Positions 1 to 11,439 of a DNA stretch of 64,000 bases are shown here, piece after piece; position 1 is the stretch's first letter; each line of letters opens with the position of its first letter. Source of the stretch: Pomphorhynchus laevis (lineage: Eukaryota; Acanthocephala; Palaeacanthocephala; Echinorhynchida; Pomphorhynchidae); contig WNNJ02003034.1 of assembly GCA_012934845.2 (NCBI GenBank), positions 1 through 64,000 of the forward strand, given 5' to 3'. A program made the position numbers and the translations under genes. A model generated the notes under the pieces. It was not told the origin of the DNA and searched no databases. It worked only from the letters and a program-made list of their open reading frames with translations.

Positions 1-2174
1 TAAAATATAATATATATTTTATATTACATTAAAGATATTTAAATTATATCAATTTCTTTATATTATATAAAATCTTATCTAACAATTATTTATTATTATT
101 TATTATCTAATTATTATATTTTGATTTAGCATTATTATCTTTTAAATACGTAGACTCAGTTAGCTGATTTGATATGTTCAATACATTAAATAATTTATTT
201 TATACATTTTTTATTAACAATATTTTAAAAATTTATTTAAAAATAAAATTTTATTTATTAATTAAATAATAATTTAATAAATTAATATTTATTTAATTAA
301 TATAATAATTTATTTATAAATTATTATAAATTTATTATAAATTTATTTATAAATTATTTTAAATATAATAGGAAAATTTTTAATAATAAAATTTTGTTAG
401 TTTTAATTATTTTATTTTATCTATTAACTAAATAAATAGATAAAATTTATCTATTCATAAATAAATAGATAAATTAAGATCCCATTTATTAATAAATAAA
501 TGGGGGCTAATTATCTTTAGTAAATCAGTTGCATAAACGATGTCCCAGCTGAATTACCGTTTACACAGCATTCCTATTGTAAAGCATTTCACTTTCCATA
601 ACCTTATAGACATTTTTGCATGTATAATGACATTTGTGACTATGATATGTTTCATATTTGAAAATAATGATGTCTTAATTATACAAAACTATGGATAACT
701 TTTAAACTAGACTTTTTCTAGAATTTGCTTAATGTATAACATAGTAAACCGTTATGACCTATTGTCATTTCAATCACGTGTTAATCCATTATTTTGCCAA
801 GTAGAACGTTTTATAAATTTGATAATACTTGAGCAAAGAATGTTCTTCCAGTAAGCATATATGTCTACACGAACAAATTGTCGTTATAATATTTTGATTG
901 AAATGAGCTTAGAAATTGATTTACTTTCCTATTAATTATTTCATATTTTATATGATAAAAAACATTTATTTAATACAATTAATCATTTAATTAATACAAT
1001 TTCTTCGTATTTCTTCTCTTACTTATTAATTTATCAGCTAAAATATTATTTATCAATAATACCTTTCGTCTTGTTCGATCTTATTAAAGATACTGATGTT
1101 ATGATGGCGTCCACACGGTTTTCGTATACTTTAAGTGTATCTGAAGAAGTCCATTATAAACCCAAAATTGGATTGAAAAATGTTACCGAATGACTGCTTA
1201 TTGAAGAATACAATGGTCATACGAAGGGCTTTGTAAGTCCCGTAAAAGCATTGAACATTAGCTGCTTCATCGCTTAGGTCGGAAAAGTGAAAATTTATAA
1301 GTCTTAAACAAAGATAACACGTTTAAAATCATACGAAAAAAAATTTGTTCATTCTGAAATTATAGTGAGTAATTTAATTTAAATAGAAAGTTCACATTTA
1401 CTAGCAAAAATTAAACTTGATGTGGCTATGTAACTCTTTGTATAAGGAAATCTTAATGAAAGCTATAAATCAAGGACACCCGAAAGCCGTTCTATCTACG
1501 CAAGCTTGTGCAATACCTAATTTCGCTCTGTAAAATTCGTCGATGCAATTGATATTTATTAATAAGATATTAAAATATAAATATTTCTTATATTAATAAG
1601 AAATATTAATATAAGATAATTAAACAGCAAAAAAATATAAAAAATTTTAAAACAATAAAATTATCATTTTATAATTTTATAAAATAATATATTAAATATT
1701 TAATGCCTAAAACATTCAATATGCTTATAGTTATAATCACAATTAAATCATTATCCGGTTCAAATTTGTGGAAGACCGCAATATAATCAGAGAAAACACT
1801 TTTTAATTTAACTCGCTTGTGGCGAATGATTCGTTTTATAAATAATGGATTGTGGTAATTTAAAAACATGCTAATTTTGGTTTTTGCATTTTACAAAACT
1901 GTTGATCCGTATAATGTGATATTATGGTCCACAGTTATATGTGATATAATTGTTTTCACCCATTGTATAAAACTTATACAATATATGAGTTTACGCATAC
2001 TATAACACAAATGTGATATAATGTGATATGATTTATTTATTCATAACAAATAAATCAATCGTGGAAGGAAACAAGCGGATACAGATTTTTAAGGAAGCAA
2101 ACAAAATGGTGGTGGGAAATGTACAAAGAACATGTTGAAATAAATTTTAACAAGAAATATCCAAGTTTAATTTT
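1..2174. other. AT-rich stretch without a supported gene
   Basis: Mostly AT-only runs. Around 148-180 lies a short sequence (GACTCAGTTAGCTGAT) that recurs in diverged form near 6,833 and 7,990, so it is part of a dispersed repeat. Short open frames occur near 545-720, 1,100-1,240 and 1,669-1,869 (minus), but none matches a family I know and none has a convincing exon structure. Confidence 0.5.
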
Positions 2175-2880
2175 CAAGTTGCTTTTGCGACACTGCGCGT
2201 CAGCCCCTAGTGGCATTTTACATGAGAAACGTTAACTTCCGTTTTATGAACGACTTCTGCCATCGGTTCGACGAGGCAGTTATGCGCGCACTTGGAATAA
2301 TCACATCAGTTCAACTTTCAACCAAGGAAAAGTGTCAAGCTGAACTTCCTCTAAAAATGGGCGGACTCGGTCTGAGAAGTACTCTGAAACACTGTTCAGC
2401 AGCCTTTATAGCAAGCACTCAAGCTGTCGCAACTTCTCTTGATCTGGATGCTAGTACTTTTCCTGGATTCATCACATCAAAAAACGCACTAGAGGAAGTT
2501 TCAACTAAGTTCGTTGTGTCGACAGTACAGGGAAAATTGTCCTCTCTCATTGACTCAGCCATGCTAGATCAGTTAAAATCGAGATCGAGTGAGGCGGACA
2601 AAGCGCGAATACTTTCAGTGTCCTCTCCCCACGCAAATGCTTGGCTACAATGTACACCCAACAAAAGTCTTGGTCTAGCGCTGACCGACAACGAATTTTC
2701 TGTCCTAATACGTTTCTGGCTGGGCATTCCCATTTCTGATGAAATCTACAGGTGCATTAGGTGTTACCGTAAAGCTGATTATATGGGTTTCCATGCCTTA
2801 ACACGCTCTTTTAAGCGGGCCTACGGAGTCTTCATCCGCCAGCGTTTCCCGCATATCACTGTACCCGACAAAGGGTTCCG
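2175..2880 (+). pseudogene. YLDD-type LINE, C-terminal piece of the reverse transcriptase protein
   Basis: The reading frame carries the thumb/C-terminal region of a non-LTR reverse transcriptase: the block LPLKMGGLGLRS followed by an Ala/Ser-rich helix, then a degenerate Cys-x2-Cys...His knuckle (RCIRCYRKADYMGFHAL) that in intact relatives reads C-x2-C...GxHAL-C. It has no RT palm. The start is a truncation point rather than an initiation codon; a frame break sits near 2,205 and the C-terminus runs out near 2,870. The RT domain of the same family is seen at 14.95-15.64 kb and a relative of this C-terminal part at 36.4-37.6 kb. The LINE clade is not certain. Confidence 0.6.
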
Positions 2881-2918
2881 ACGAACTAATACCAAAATCC
2901 ATATGCAGTCAAATCAAC

Positions 2919-4243
2919 CGAAATAAAAAGTGTGAAGGTTTTCGAGAATTCCTAAGATTAAAAGATTATGGATTACAGATGCCCACCAATATGCGCGGGC
3001 TTGCTCCGAGTCAATTAAAAGATCTAAATCTTACGAATAAATGGGATCGCGACTATGAACAGTCGGGTGGATATAACTACACTGCAGATCCTTTTTTAGA
3101 ACGCAATGGAAAAGTCGACAGCACATTAGTAAAGCTTAAAAACTGTCAAACATCGTATATCAATGCTATCTTTGTTGTATATAAACCTGCAAATCGATCA
3201 TACATACTTTCTCAGGGCCCTTTGTCGAACACGATCTCACATTATTGGAATATGGTTTGGCAAGATAACGTTCGGTCGATTATTATTCTGAATAAGTTAG
3301 TAGAAAAGGGTCGTTCCAAATGCTTCCAGTTTTTTACAATGGAGTGCACTATGGAAAAAATACTAATCGATGGTCTTACCGAAGAAGATACGGCAATTAT
3401 GCGTTTGAACGATATCGATATGACTGTTGAACTTCAATCTGGAATACATTACGACTCGTTTGTAAAGAGGATTTTAAAAGTTCTAAAAAGCAATACAGGC
3501 GAAACAAGAGATATACATCATTACAATTATACTGATTGGCCTGACTTTGGCGAACCCTCTTGCCCTGAAAATTTCCTTCGTTTTCTTAGCATATTACGAA
3601 GTCAACATGTCTTCGAACACTCACCAGTTATTCATTGCAGTGCTGGTATCGGAAGAAGTGGCACGTTTGCTTTTGTAGATATCGTACTCACTCTACTTGC
3701 AGCAAGTGAAGGTTGTAACTCTCATGCTCAACTTATGAATATTTTACACCATCTTCGTAATGAACGTCCTGGACTTATTCAAACACCGGAGCAGCTCAGA
3801 TTCTGTTTCCTATAAATCATACGAGCGTTCTGCGATGTCAACATGAAGATCAACCCTAAATGGGTATCGGAGTTTATCGTTTTTATTGAAGAAGATTCCT
3901 CTATAAATCTAAAATCTGTTGTTACCGAAACTGAAAAACAAGAAAATAGCCTTACACATCCAGATTCGACAACGGCAACGCCTTCCTGATACAATATTAA
4001 CTAATGATGATAACGTTGATCAACTATGCGAGGAAGTAATGAATCACATGCTAGACCAATGCTGTAGCACGAAGGAATTTAATATCGATATGATAGCTGG
4101 ATATTCAAGCATGAAGGTTGTTACGTGTGGAAAACTGGTCGATAAAATAGAATTCGTCCAGAATTGCTTGGTAAGATCTGATGAGGATTTCGATAAATAC
4201 GGCGTCGATCTCGACGATTGCTGGACTGAAACAGACAGTTCAA
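2919..4243 (+). pseudogene. PTPN1/PTPN2-like protein tyrosine phosphatase copy, probably a broken retrocopy
   Basis: An uninterrupted catalytic domain of about 290 codons with the hallmarks of class I phosphatases: SYINA near the start, a WPDFGEP loop giving the general acid Asp, the P-loop HCSAGIGRSGTF with the nucleophilic Cys and Arg, and the Q-loop QTPEQLRF. Sequence between these, for example SYILSQGPLSNT and YWNMVWQ, is closest to PTPN1/PTPN2 (PTP1B/TCPTP; fly Ptp61F). The KNRYxD substrate-recognition loop is degenerate. A TAA at 3,813-3,815 falls where PTP1B has LRFSYLA; the frame continues after it for about 55 codons, then a frame change gives an acidic tail to about 4,243. The domain has no introns although UGGT in this window does, which suggests a retrocopy. 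No poly(A) is seen; 4,244-4,557 is AT-rich and empty. If the stop is used, a catalytically plausible 3'-truncated protein could still be made. Confidence 0.6.
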
Positions 4244-4557
4244 CTTTTTTTCTTAACTTAAAATTGTTCCTTAGTTGTAAAAAACTGAAATTAAAAAAAT
4301 CATATTTAAAAAAATTTCAAACATATAAAATAAAAGATAACATAACAATACAAATTTTAATACCATATCAATTAAATCAAATAATTAAATAATAATTAAT
4401 TAATTAAATAATTATGATTAATTAAAAGTGGCCCTGCTTAACAATTTTTAAACATTTCGTAATAATAAAAGATGTTTTTGCCGTATTTAGTTTTCTACGT
4501 GACAAATTTAAAATAAAATAATAATAACATTCCATAAGTTTTGATAGCACACATAAT

Positions 4558-4697
4558 ATTCCTGTCAGTTCCAGATTATTCCTGTCAGTTCCAGTTTATT
4601 CCTGTCAGTTCCAGTTTATTCCTGTCAGTTCCAGTTTATTCCTGTCAGTACCAGATTATTCCTGTCAGTTCCAGATTATTCCTGTCAGTTCCACACG
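4558..4697. repeat. 20-bp minisatellite, seven units
   Basis: Seven head-to-tail units of a 20-base repeat with core ATTCCTGTCAGTTCCAG, followed by A/T-T-T. Units differ only at the A/T position and by one substitution. It breaks off in a CCACACGG sequence. It is open in one frame only because the unit lacks stops; no gene is implied. Confidence 0.9.
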
Positions 4698-4785
4698 GTA
4701 CGCTCGTGGATAAGAGTGAAACTTTCTGACTACGTTCTTATAGCGCTCAAAACTTCTAATGGATTACAATCAGCAAGTGTAACAA

Positions 4786-4926
4786 TCATGGAACCGTTGT
4801 TGCTTCTGCAATGAACAAAGAAAGCTTCTGCAATGCAAGATGCAAATCATGATTGTGCGCTCGCTGAGGAAGAACTTGCATATATTGCTGTGTAAAATCA
4901 GGTGCTAATAGTTTAAATTCAGCCAC
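4786..4926 (-). CDS. Possible terminal exon of an unidentified gene
   Basis: On the minus strand an acceptor-like TGTATAG is followed in phase 0 by 46 codons ending in TGA (VAEFKLLAPDFT...ATTVP). Codon content looks less biased than the surrounding AT-rich DNA. I do not recognise the peptide, no upstream exon can be joined with certainty, and it may be chance. Confidence 0.2.
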   Translation of the reverse strand: MAEFKLLAPDFTQQYMQVLPQRAHNHDLHLALQKLSLFIAEATTVP

Positions 4927-5177
4927 CTATACAGATGTAATAAACATCTATGCAGGCTGTAATGCACAGCGCGTAGCATACTATATATTTTAAAATGTTC
5001 TCCACTTTATATTAATTAATATAATTAATATTGCTGTTACATAAAATAGATAACATTTATCAACCGATTGTAGCACTTCGAAAATTACCTGTCGCCAAAT
5101 TGGCCGGCTTTAATTATAAAAACTACTTACACATCTTCGGTGAACATTGTTAACGGCTTACACACATTGATCAGTGA

Positions 5178-5611
5178 GCATTCATTCCATATTAGATTTT
5201 TCTAAACTGCAAAATTTAATAAGATTATCTAATATAACTGCGATTTGGTATCGTGCCTTTTGCTTGTATAAATGAATTTTACCATCTCCTCCACATACAA
5301 GCAGATATAGGTGCTTATCATTTACTACACTTTTTTCATCAGCCCACGAAAATCCGTCAGCTAGTATCCTAAAAATTAAAATCATATAAGTTACAATAAA
5401 ACAAGTTTGAAATTACCGACAGAATTTCGTTAAATACGGAATATATTGAATAGTCATCGATTTTTTTGGATCTTAATGTTAAAACTGACATTACTAAAGT
5501 TAATGGTGCAAAATGCTTACTTAATATAACCTTCCAGTTTTCAAACATTCCGTCTGTTACGTAAAAATTAATCTGGCTTGATATTTGGACGTTTGTGTCC
5601 TTAATTTTTAG
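5178..5611 (-). CDS. Candidate exons of a WD-repeat protein, possibly Elongator subunit ELP2
   Basis: Two open segments on the minus strand flank a short AT-rich gap. The upstream one (about 5,611-5,419) contains WKVILSKHFAPLTLVMSVLT, which lines up with the GH...VTVV stretch of ELP2 WD repeats. The downstream one (about 5,366-5,178) contains DGFSWAD...KHLYLLVCGGDGKIHLY, resembling the ELP2 segment with GxGxxxAL...ILACGxDDxxIHIF. The gap has an acceptor-like TTTTTAG; the donor side is ambiguous (GTAATT, or a weaker GT six bases before). No WD dipeptide is preserved and later exons are not found, so this may be a diverged gene, a relic or a chance match. Confidence 0.3.
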
Positions 5612-6240
5612 TAACTTAGAAAGCACAGAAATAATTTATTAAATACGCATTGTTATAAACTCTATAAATTTTGTAAAATGCAATTTAATAATTCTTTGCA
5701 ATTATTAAAATTATATTAAAATACAATCACTCTTTCGTTTGTATATTTTATATTGATGCAAATTTTAAGAACTTTTGATTGTTATTTATTTTTAGTACAA
5801 ATTTTGTCATTCTCGAGTCTCTGATTTCAAGTGTACAATCAATTATAAATTATATCACATTCATGAATTGAAATAATTAAACATTCGCGTTTTAACATTT
5901 TTCGATGATTAATTGCATCGTATTATTCTATAAACGACGAAAAACTATTCAGTTGATATGCTGATATTGATAGAAAATATTTGATCTTGAAACTTCATTT
6001 GAGCTACTATCATTAAATTCGATAAAAGTGACTTTTATATCAATATAAGTCACAATAAGGTGACAATATTGAGTCACTTATATAAAGACTATAAGTTACA
6101 TTTTTGACCAGTTATAGACTATAGTCGCTTTGCTATAGTCTTATAGTTGACTAGAAGTTACTAGTCTTATATTTGACTTTAGTCGTTTATAGTAACTATA
6201 AGTGACTATATTAATTCACTATATAGTGACTATATATATG
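5612..6240. other. AT-rich intergenic DNA with a GACTATA-type simple-repeat cluster
   Basis: No gene seen. From about 6,020 to 6,240 the sequence is dominated by degenerate, partly palindromic copies of GACTATAG/AGTCACT-like words, an expanded low-complexity tract. Confidence 0.5.
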
Positions 6241-8025
6241 TTACATTATTGACCTGTGGACTATTTCACCAGTAATATAACATCCGTCAGAAAAACTGAA
6301 ACTATTTATTACTATGATATTATTATGTTCTGCTAATTTTCAAGCAAGTTTATTGAACCTTTTCTTATAATGTAGAATTATACATCATAAAAATATTAAA
6401 TTTACAATACACAAATCAACAAAACTGATGTTTGTCAACTTTAATCAACAAAATATAAAAAATAAATTCAAACTATTAAGCGAAATTATAAGATTCAGTG
6501 CAAATAGATCGTTCAAAAAGCTTACAATAAATTATATTAAAAAATAGGAAGTTAACATTTACATAAAATAAGAATAAGATTTTATGATGTTCTAGAAGAT
6601 TTGCCCGGAAATTTAATAAATTCATGATTTTGTTGGTTATTTTCGGCCACATCTGGTTTAGTGTTAAAGTAAATTTTGAAGAATCTTGTTTCGTTTCTTT
6701 GACACTTAATACTAACGATAAAGTTATATAGTGGACATACTTTATTTTCAAATCCTTATAATTTAAAAGAATTTTGAATTTAAAGTCTAACTAAGTGGTA
6801 TTGATACTATTTTATATATCATATAAAATATGCAGACTCAGGTACCTGATCAGATTTGTTCTACTGACATGTTATAATTGACTTAGGACTTTGCTTTCCC
6901 GGTAATATAACCTCTGTCTGAAATACTGAAACTATGTATTCTTGATACGACTATTTTTCTGATAATTTTCAATCAAGTGTGATAGATTCTTTTCTTTTTC
7001 TTATATTAGAGAAGTATACATCAACAAAATATTAATCAACCAAATAATATATAGTATAGTATATATATTATATTATATAGATAAATATAAATCAACAAAA
7101 TATTATTTAAAATTAAATTTAAACAATTTTGAGAAAACATTTTATGGATGGATGATGAATAATATACTTTGTATTATAATAAGATAATAGATAATCAAAT
7201 TTAATCAGAGGAAATACGTCACAATCATGCATTTAGTATCGCTGCTATGTTGTGTCGAGAATAGAAACCTGATAACATAGTAGTTCCTTCATATGGCCTT
7301 TTAAACCTTATTTTGATACATCGTCTGTTATTTATTAGATTCATAAAAATTGACTTTTATTTTAAATTTAAATTTTAACTTTGTATAAATATAAATTTTT
7401 AAAATTTTATATTAGTTAATGGTGGTTTTATAGACATGATATGAAAATAGTATTCCTTATTATCGCAAGCTTTCAACACACAATGTCATTTTCAAGCTTA
7501 AAAAGGACATATAAAATAATATATAGTATATATTATACTATATAGTATATACTATATTATATATAATATATGAACTTTTTTCTATTTCTTATAATAGATA
7601 AATATAAATCAGCAAAATATTATTTTAAATAAATTTAAACAATTAAGTGGCATTTTCTACTGATAAATAATAAATAATATGTTTTGTATTGGAATGAAAT
7701 ACACCAGATAATCAAATTTCATAAGATAAAATACGTCATTAGTGTATATTCGGCCCCGCTGCTATGTGGGTCGAGGAATAGGGGCCGAAACCTGATAACA
7801 TAGCAGTTCCTCCTGATGACCTTTTCATCCTTATTATGATGCATCATTTATTATTTATTAGTCAATTCATAAAAATTTAATTTATCTGAAATTTAACTTT
7901 TATTTTCAATTTCAATTTCAATTTTAACTTTAAATCTTATATAATTATTTAATATTTATCTTTATTTTTGATTATTATGTAATATACATACTCAGTTATC
8001 TGATCTGATTCGTTCAGGAAAATCT
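6241..8025. repeat. Diverged dispersed repeat family in tandem order
   Basis: Two blocks with the order GGTAATATAAC, then CTGAAACTAT, then ATTTTCAA-CAAG occur at about 6,262-6,400 and 6,900-7,030. A second pair of related blocks carrying CGCTGCTATGT and CCTGATAACATAG occurs at about 7,220-7,340 and 7,745-7,850. In the latter, TTCGGCCCC (7,749-7,757) and GGGGCCGAA (7,781-7,789) form a perfect 9-bp stem. An inverted relative lies near 48.8 kb and an end motif recurs near 148, 6,833 and 7,990. No coding capacity; it behaves like an old non-autonomous element, class unknown. Confidence 0.55.
6582..6754 (-). CDS. Possible terminal exon of an unidentified gene
   Basis: After an acceptor-like TTATAAG on the minus strand, 57 codons stay open to TAA (FENKVCPLYNFIVSI...PGKSSRTS). 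It is unusually rich in non-AT-biased codons for this region. The middle (IVSIKCQRNETRFFKIY) is faintly reminiscent of eIF4E/4EHP C-termini, but I would not name it. It lies within a zone of dispersed repeats and has no identified partner exon. Confidence 0.2.
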
Positions 8026-8102
8026 AAAAAAAGTAATGATTGCATTTTCATTTGCAATGATATTTTGTTAATTTTCACTCTTGCAGATGATGGCTCTCGT
8101 TT

Positions 8103-8135
8103 AAGACTATCAAATAGCAACTATTTGATAGTCTT
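8103..8135. repeat. Perfect 15-bp palindrome with a 3-base loop
   Basis: Arms AAGACTATCAAATAG and CTATTTGATAGTCTT are exact reverse complements around CAA. A further ACTATCAAC copy follows. No U-tract suggests a terminator; origin unknown. Confidence 0.85.
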
Positions 8136-8946
8136 AGACTATCAACTATCCTTTTCTCAAAGCACAAAACCTTGTTTGTGAATTTGTACAAACATTTTTA
8201 TAAAAGCACTCAACAGCCATAAAACCTGGTCAATTGTGATAAAAGATAACATTTGAGTAATTTGCCAAATTTTGAGCATAATTTAATAACGATGACTTCA
8301 TGATGCATTTGAGCTTATTATGAGTGAAGTGTAAAAACTTTGTTTGACCAATAAAGTTTTTTAATTTTATGTCTGATAAATAAACTATCATTTCTATAAG
8401 TGATTTTTTTTAAATATCTAATTAGTGTAAATAAAAGATAAATAAAATAATCCGTTCAAATATAAAATATTAATCAAAAATAATCTGACCAATTTTTGTA
8501 GCTGAATCAAAATTCTTGAAATGTGGACACTAAATGTGCACTTTAAATAAGCATTCAAAGTAAATTGATTTCCACCATGCATTTAAATATGATGCTCTTG
8601 AACGTTAAAGAATTAAAAAAGCTAAATTATTTCGAAACCTAATTAAAAAAGTTAAATTATTTCGAAACCTAACGGTTGTGAAAGAAAACTGATTCGACTT
8701 AAATTAGCTACCCGAGATTAACCACAAAACCATTAAAAAGTGATTGTGCTGTGTTATCATCGTAATTTGATTAAGTATTACTTGAGTTGAAAAAATTAAG
8801 CTAAATATTTGGTGGTAATCTTGCATGTATTCTTTGATTTCAAAAATCTACAATTATACAGTATCCTATTGTTTACGATACGTTCAGGCTATTAAGGCTT
8901 GCTGCTCACATTTTATCTTTCCATAATTTCCTGTTTTTTTTTCAAG
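8136..8946. other. AT-rich intergenic DNA with a 30-bp tandem duplication
   Basis: Apart from a 30-base unit repeated exactly head to tail with one substitution (8,611-8,640 and 8,641-8,670; contains TTATTTCGAAACCT), nothing is recognised here. Confidence 0.6.
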
Positions 8947-9018
8947 GGAAAATCAAGGGCACTTAATTTGCAGGAAGAATCATACAAGCGTTTATCACCC
9001 GTTGTAATGAGTGATTAA
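8947..9018 (+). CDS. Possible terminal exon behind a strong splice acceptor
   Basis: A long pyrimidine tract (TTCCTG followed by nine T, then CAAG) precedes 23 codons and a stop: GKSRALNLQEESYKRL then SPVVMSD. The acceptor is among the best in the window, but the peptide is short, unrecognised, and no upstream exon is identified. Confidence 0.3.
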   Translation, partial: GKSRALNLQEESYKRLSPVVMSD

Positions 9019-9179
9019 TAATCAGTTTATGTTAAGTTTAAGTGATATTTGATTAATGAAGTTTACAGAAAAAATATATATAAGGAAATTTTTATCACAA
9101 ATATAATAATTAAAAAGTGTTTTTTCTCTCTCTCAACTTCTTAACTAATTAAAATTTGCAAATTGAAATATAATCTAAA

Positions 9180-9560
9180 AACAGGAAGGTGATTGTCGTG
9201 TGCTGCCTCGAGCATGCACGCAGCGCTTCCTAGTTGAACGGCAACACTCAGGCGCTATATGTGAAACCAGATCGCTTTGGGATCCCAGGTGGTTCATATT
9301 AATTGTGTGTCTAGACTTCGGATGAACTATTTTGTATCCTGACAGATCAAGTTCAATGTGTCAATAGCAATGGGCGCAAAATAATAATCGCGTTGGTCGA
9401 TGTATCTATATTTAGCTCGTTTGGCGTGTTTGGCGCTGCTAGCGACTAATCCGCAACCATTGACGACCATTGCCATGTAACTTGAAGAAAGCGGGTTCGT
9501 GCAAGTGAAATCCCACCCGAGCAGTTTGCCATCTTGTCAGGGGACCACATAAATTTGGAT
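9180..9560. other. Compositional island of higher GC, function unknown
   Basis: About 380 bases clearly richer in G+C and CpG-containing words (CTCGAGCATGCACGCAGCGC, GGCGTGTTTGGCGCTGC) than the flanking DNA. One plus-strand frame stays open for 48 codons near the start. It could be a promoter or 5' UTR region, an exon, or an old insertion; no family is recognised. Confidence 0.3.
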
Positions 9561-10499
9561 ATAAATTATGAAATTTTACTTATAAAATTCCCATGGATAA
9601 GTTGAAATTGATTATTATTTCGTGTAATCCCTGCGAATCGAATTTATAATCAGCAAATGACAAACCTTTGTTGTGTTTATCAAGTAGGCGGATACAAGGA
9701 ACCGCATTCATCGACGATTACTTAGTCAAAATTAAAGCTTAATTATCCTTTACATTTCGATGTGCAATTTGCTTGTACACACTAACTCTGTGCATCGACT
9801 TGAAAAGTAAATTACTTACAACCACTATACTAGCTGCAATCAGTACGTTCTGCGGACTTTCGTAAATTAGGTGCATTGCAACAATTCTATGATTGTCTAG
9901 GAACAAGTAAATTAAAATTATATATTTTAATATACTTTACGAATAAATATTTGAATTCAAATCGCATATTAACAAATTATAAATCAGAGTGGGGAACAAA
10001 TGGCACTCAAGGCAAACACGGCACGCCACTATTTGTTTCTGGTACGCAAAACCTTCCCTTGTTATCTTTCATGTAACAATATTTTACTGTTAAATAACGC
10101 TTGTCATGCATTTCGAAAAATGCTATATTCAATGAATCGCATAACGCTGGGAATGTTGAATACGATAACTCGGAAAATAATATTATAGACATTTAAATAG
10201 AAAACGACAACCTTTTCACCGTTTCCTTAAGTAAATATCGTTTCAATTTTGCAGGATACGTATATCCAACTTTGAAGATAAATAAATTTCGCTTCTATCA
10301 TCACATACGATATCTCGGCCGATAAAAGTAAATTAAAGATTTTAAAGGTTTTTAAATATATCTTATATTATTTACAACACAAGGCTTTAGCCACAAGGGC
10401 TGTTTTGGCTGCTCGTTGATAACTAAACTACAGTAAAATATACATACAAAAAAAGTAAAATAAAAACTGTCAGATTCTTGGATATGTAGTTTGAACGCT
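9561..10499. other. Intergenic DNA without recognised features
   Basis: Mixed AT-rich sequence with overlapping short open frames on both strands around 9,876-10,190. None resembles a known protein. Confidence 0.4.
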
Positions 10500-10650
10500 G
10501 CATTGATCAGGAAGATCAATTCAATTGCGGAGTGATTTTTGGAACTCCTTGATCGTATTTGTACATACCAACTTTTCAGGTAACATGTTTCCACAATTTC
10601 ATGGCTCGATGCGACAGTCTGTGCACACTCGGGCATTTCCCATGATCTTG
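10500..10650 (-). pseudogene. CR1-like LINE, tiny C-terminal fragment
   Basis: Read on the minus strand, RLSHRAMKLW and, after a one-frame slip, LPEKLV-TNTIKEFQKSL correspond to the conserved CR1 C-terminal signature (RLSxRAxxLWNxLPEEVVxAxSxxxFKxxL), also visible at 42.0-42.1 kb. About 50 codons only. Confidence 0.5.
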
Positions 10651-11439
10651 GATTCTAAGACAAAAACTACGATCACGTTGACAGCTGCGTCTACTAAGAA
10701 TTGCAATATAATTCTATTAAGAATTATATGAACAACTCAAAAACGTTTGGTTGGCATGATGAATTTTGTGTTAGAAAATTTATCGCGTTGAGTACGCACG
10801 CGATAAAAAGGTTGCTCACTCCTGTTATATACCGTTATGACATTTTAAATAAAAGTTACAACCCACTACGCGAAAAAAAATGAAAATTATTAATAAATAA
10901 TTAAATTATAAAATAAATATTATGCATTAAATAATATTATATAATATTATACATTATAATATATATAAAACATTTCGACAAATTATTGATTATTTACAGA
11001 AATCAGCATATAATTAGCAATCGTCAGGCTTTGTCAGACTTTGCAAAAATTATTAAGACTTATTTGTTTATATAAAGTTAAAACAAAGAAGTTTGTTATA
11101 TTTTTATAATTAATACAATATATAATTAATATACAATATTATACAATATAATCAATATATAATTGCTTAAACTAATACAATTTATTAGATGTCACATTGC
11201 TATTAGTACAATTAAATATATAATTGCTTAAACTAATACAAGTTATTAAATGCCACATTGCTATGGCATCTGCAACATCAGCATTCTCATGAAATTACAA
11301 ATTGTGGATTTAACTTATTACAGATTATAGGAGTCAACATAACGAAACAAAACATCAAAAACTGATTAAGTTAAACATCGTAATCAGTTTGTGACTGATA
11401 ATTGTTGCAATCATTTCTCAATAAATCAGAGTTGATGAG
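10651..11439. other. AT-rich intergenic DNA
   Basis: Simple AT tracts and a locally repeated segment (TTGCTTAAACTAATACAA near 11,162 and 11,225). No gene seen. Confidence 0.5.

Noticed and set aside
1100-1240. Open frame MASTRFSYTLSVSEE... followed by a GTAAGT
   Set aside because: Stops recur at the rate expected for AT-rich DNA and no homology is recognised.
2919-4243. Bracovirus-type PTP gene, which would suggest a parasitoid wasp
   Set aside because: The sequence is closer to cellular PTPN1/PTPN2 than to viral PTPs as I remember them, and there are no other bracovirus signals.
4558-4697. CRISPR-like array
   Set aside because: Units are contiguous without unique spacers; the same holds for the 13-bp repeats at 28.3 kb.
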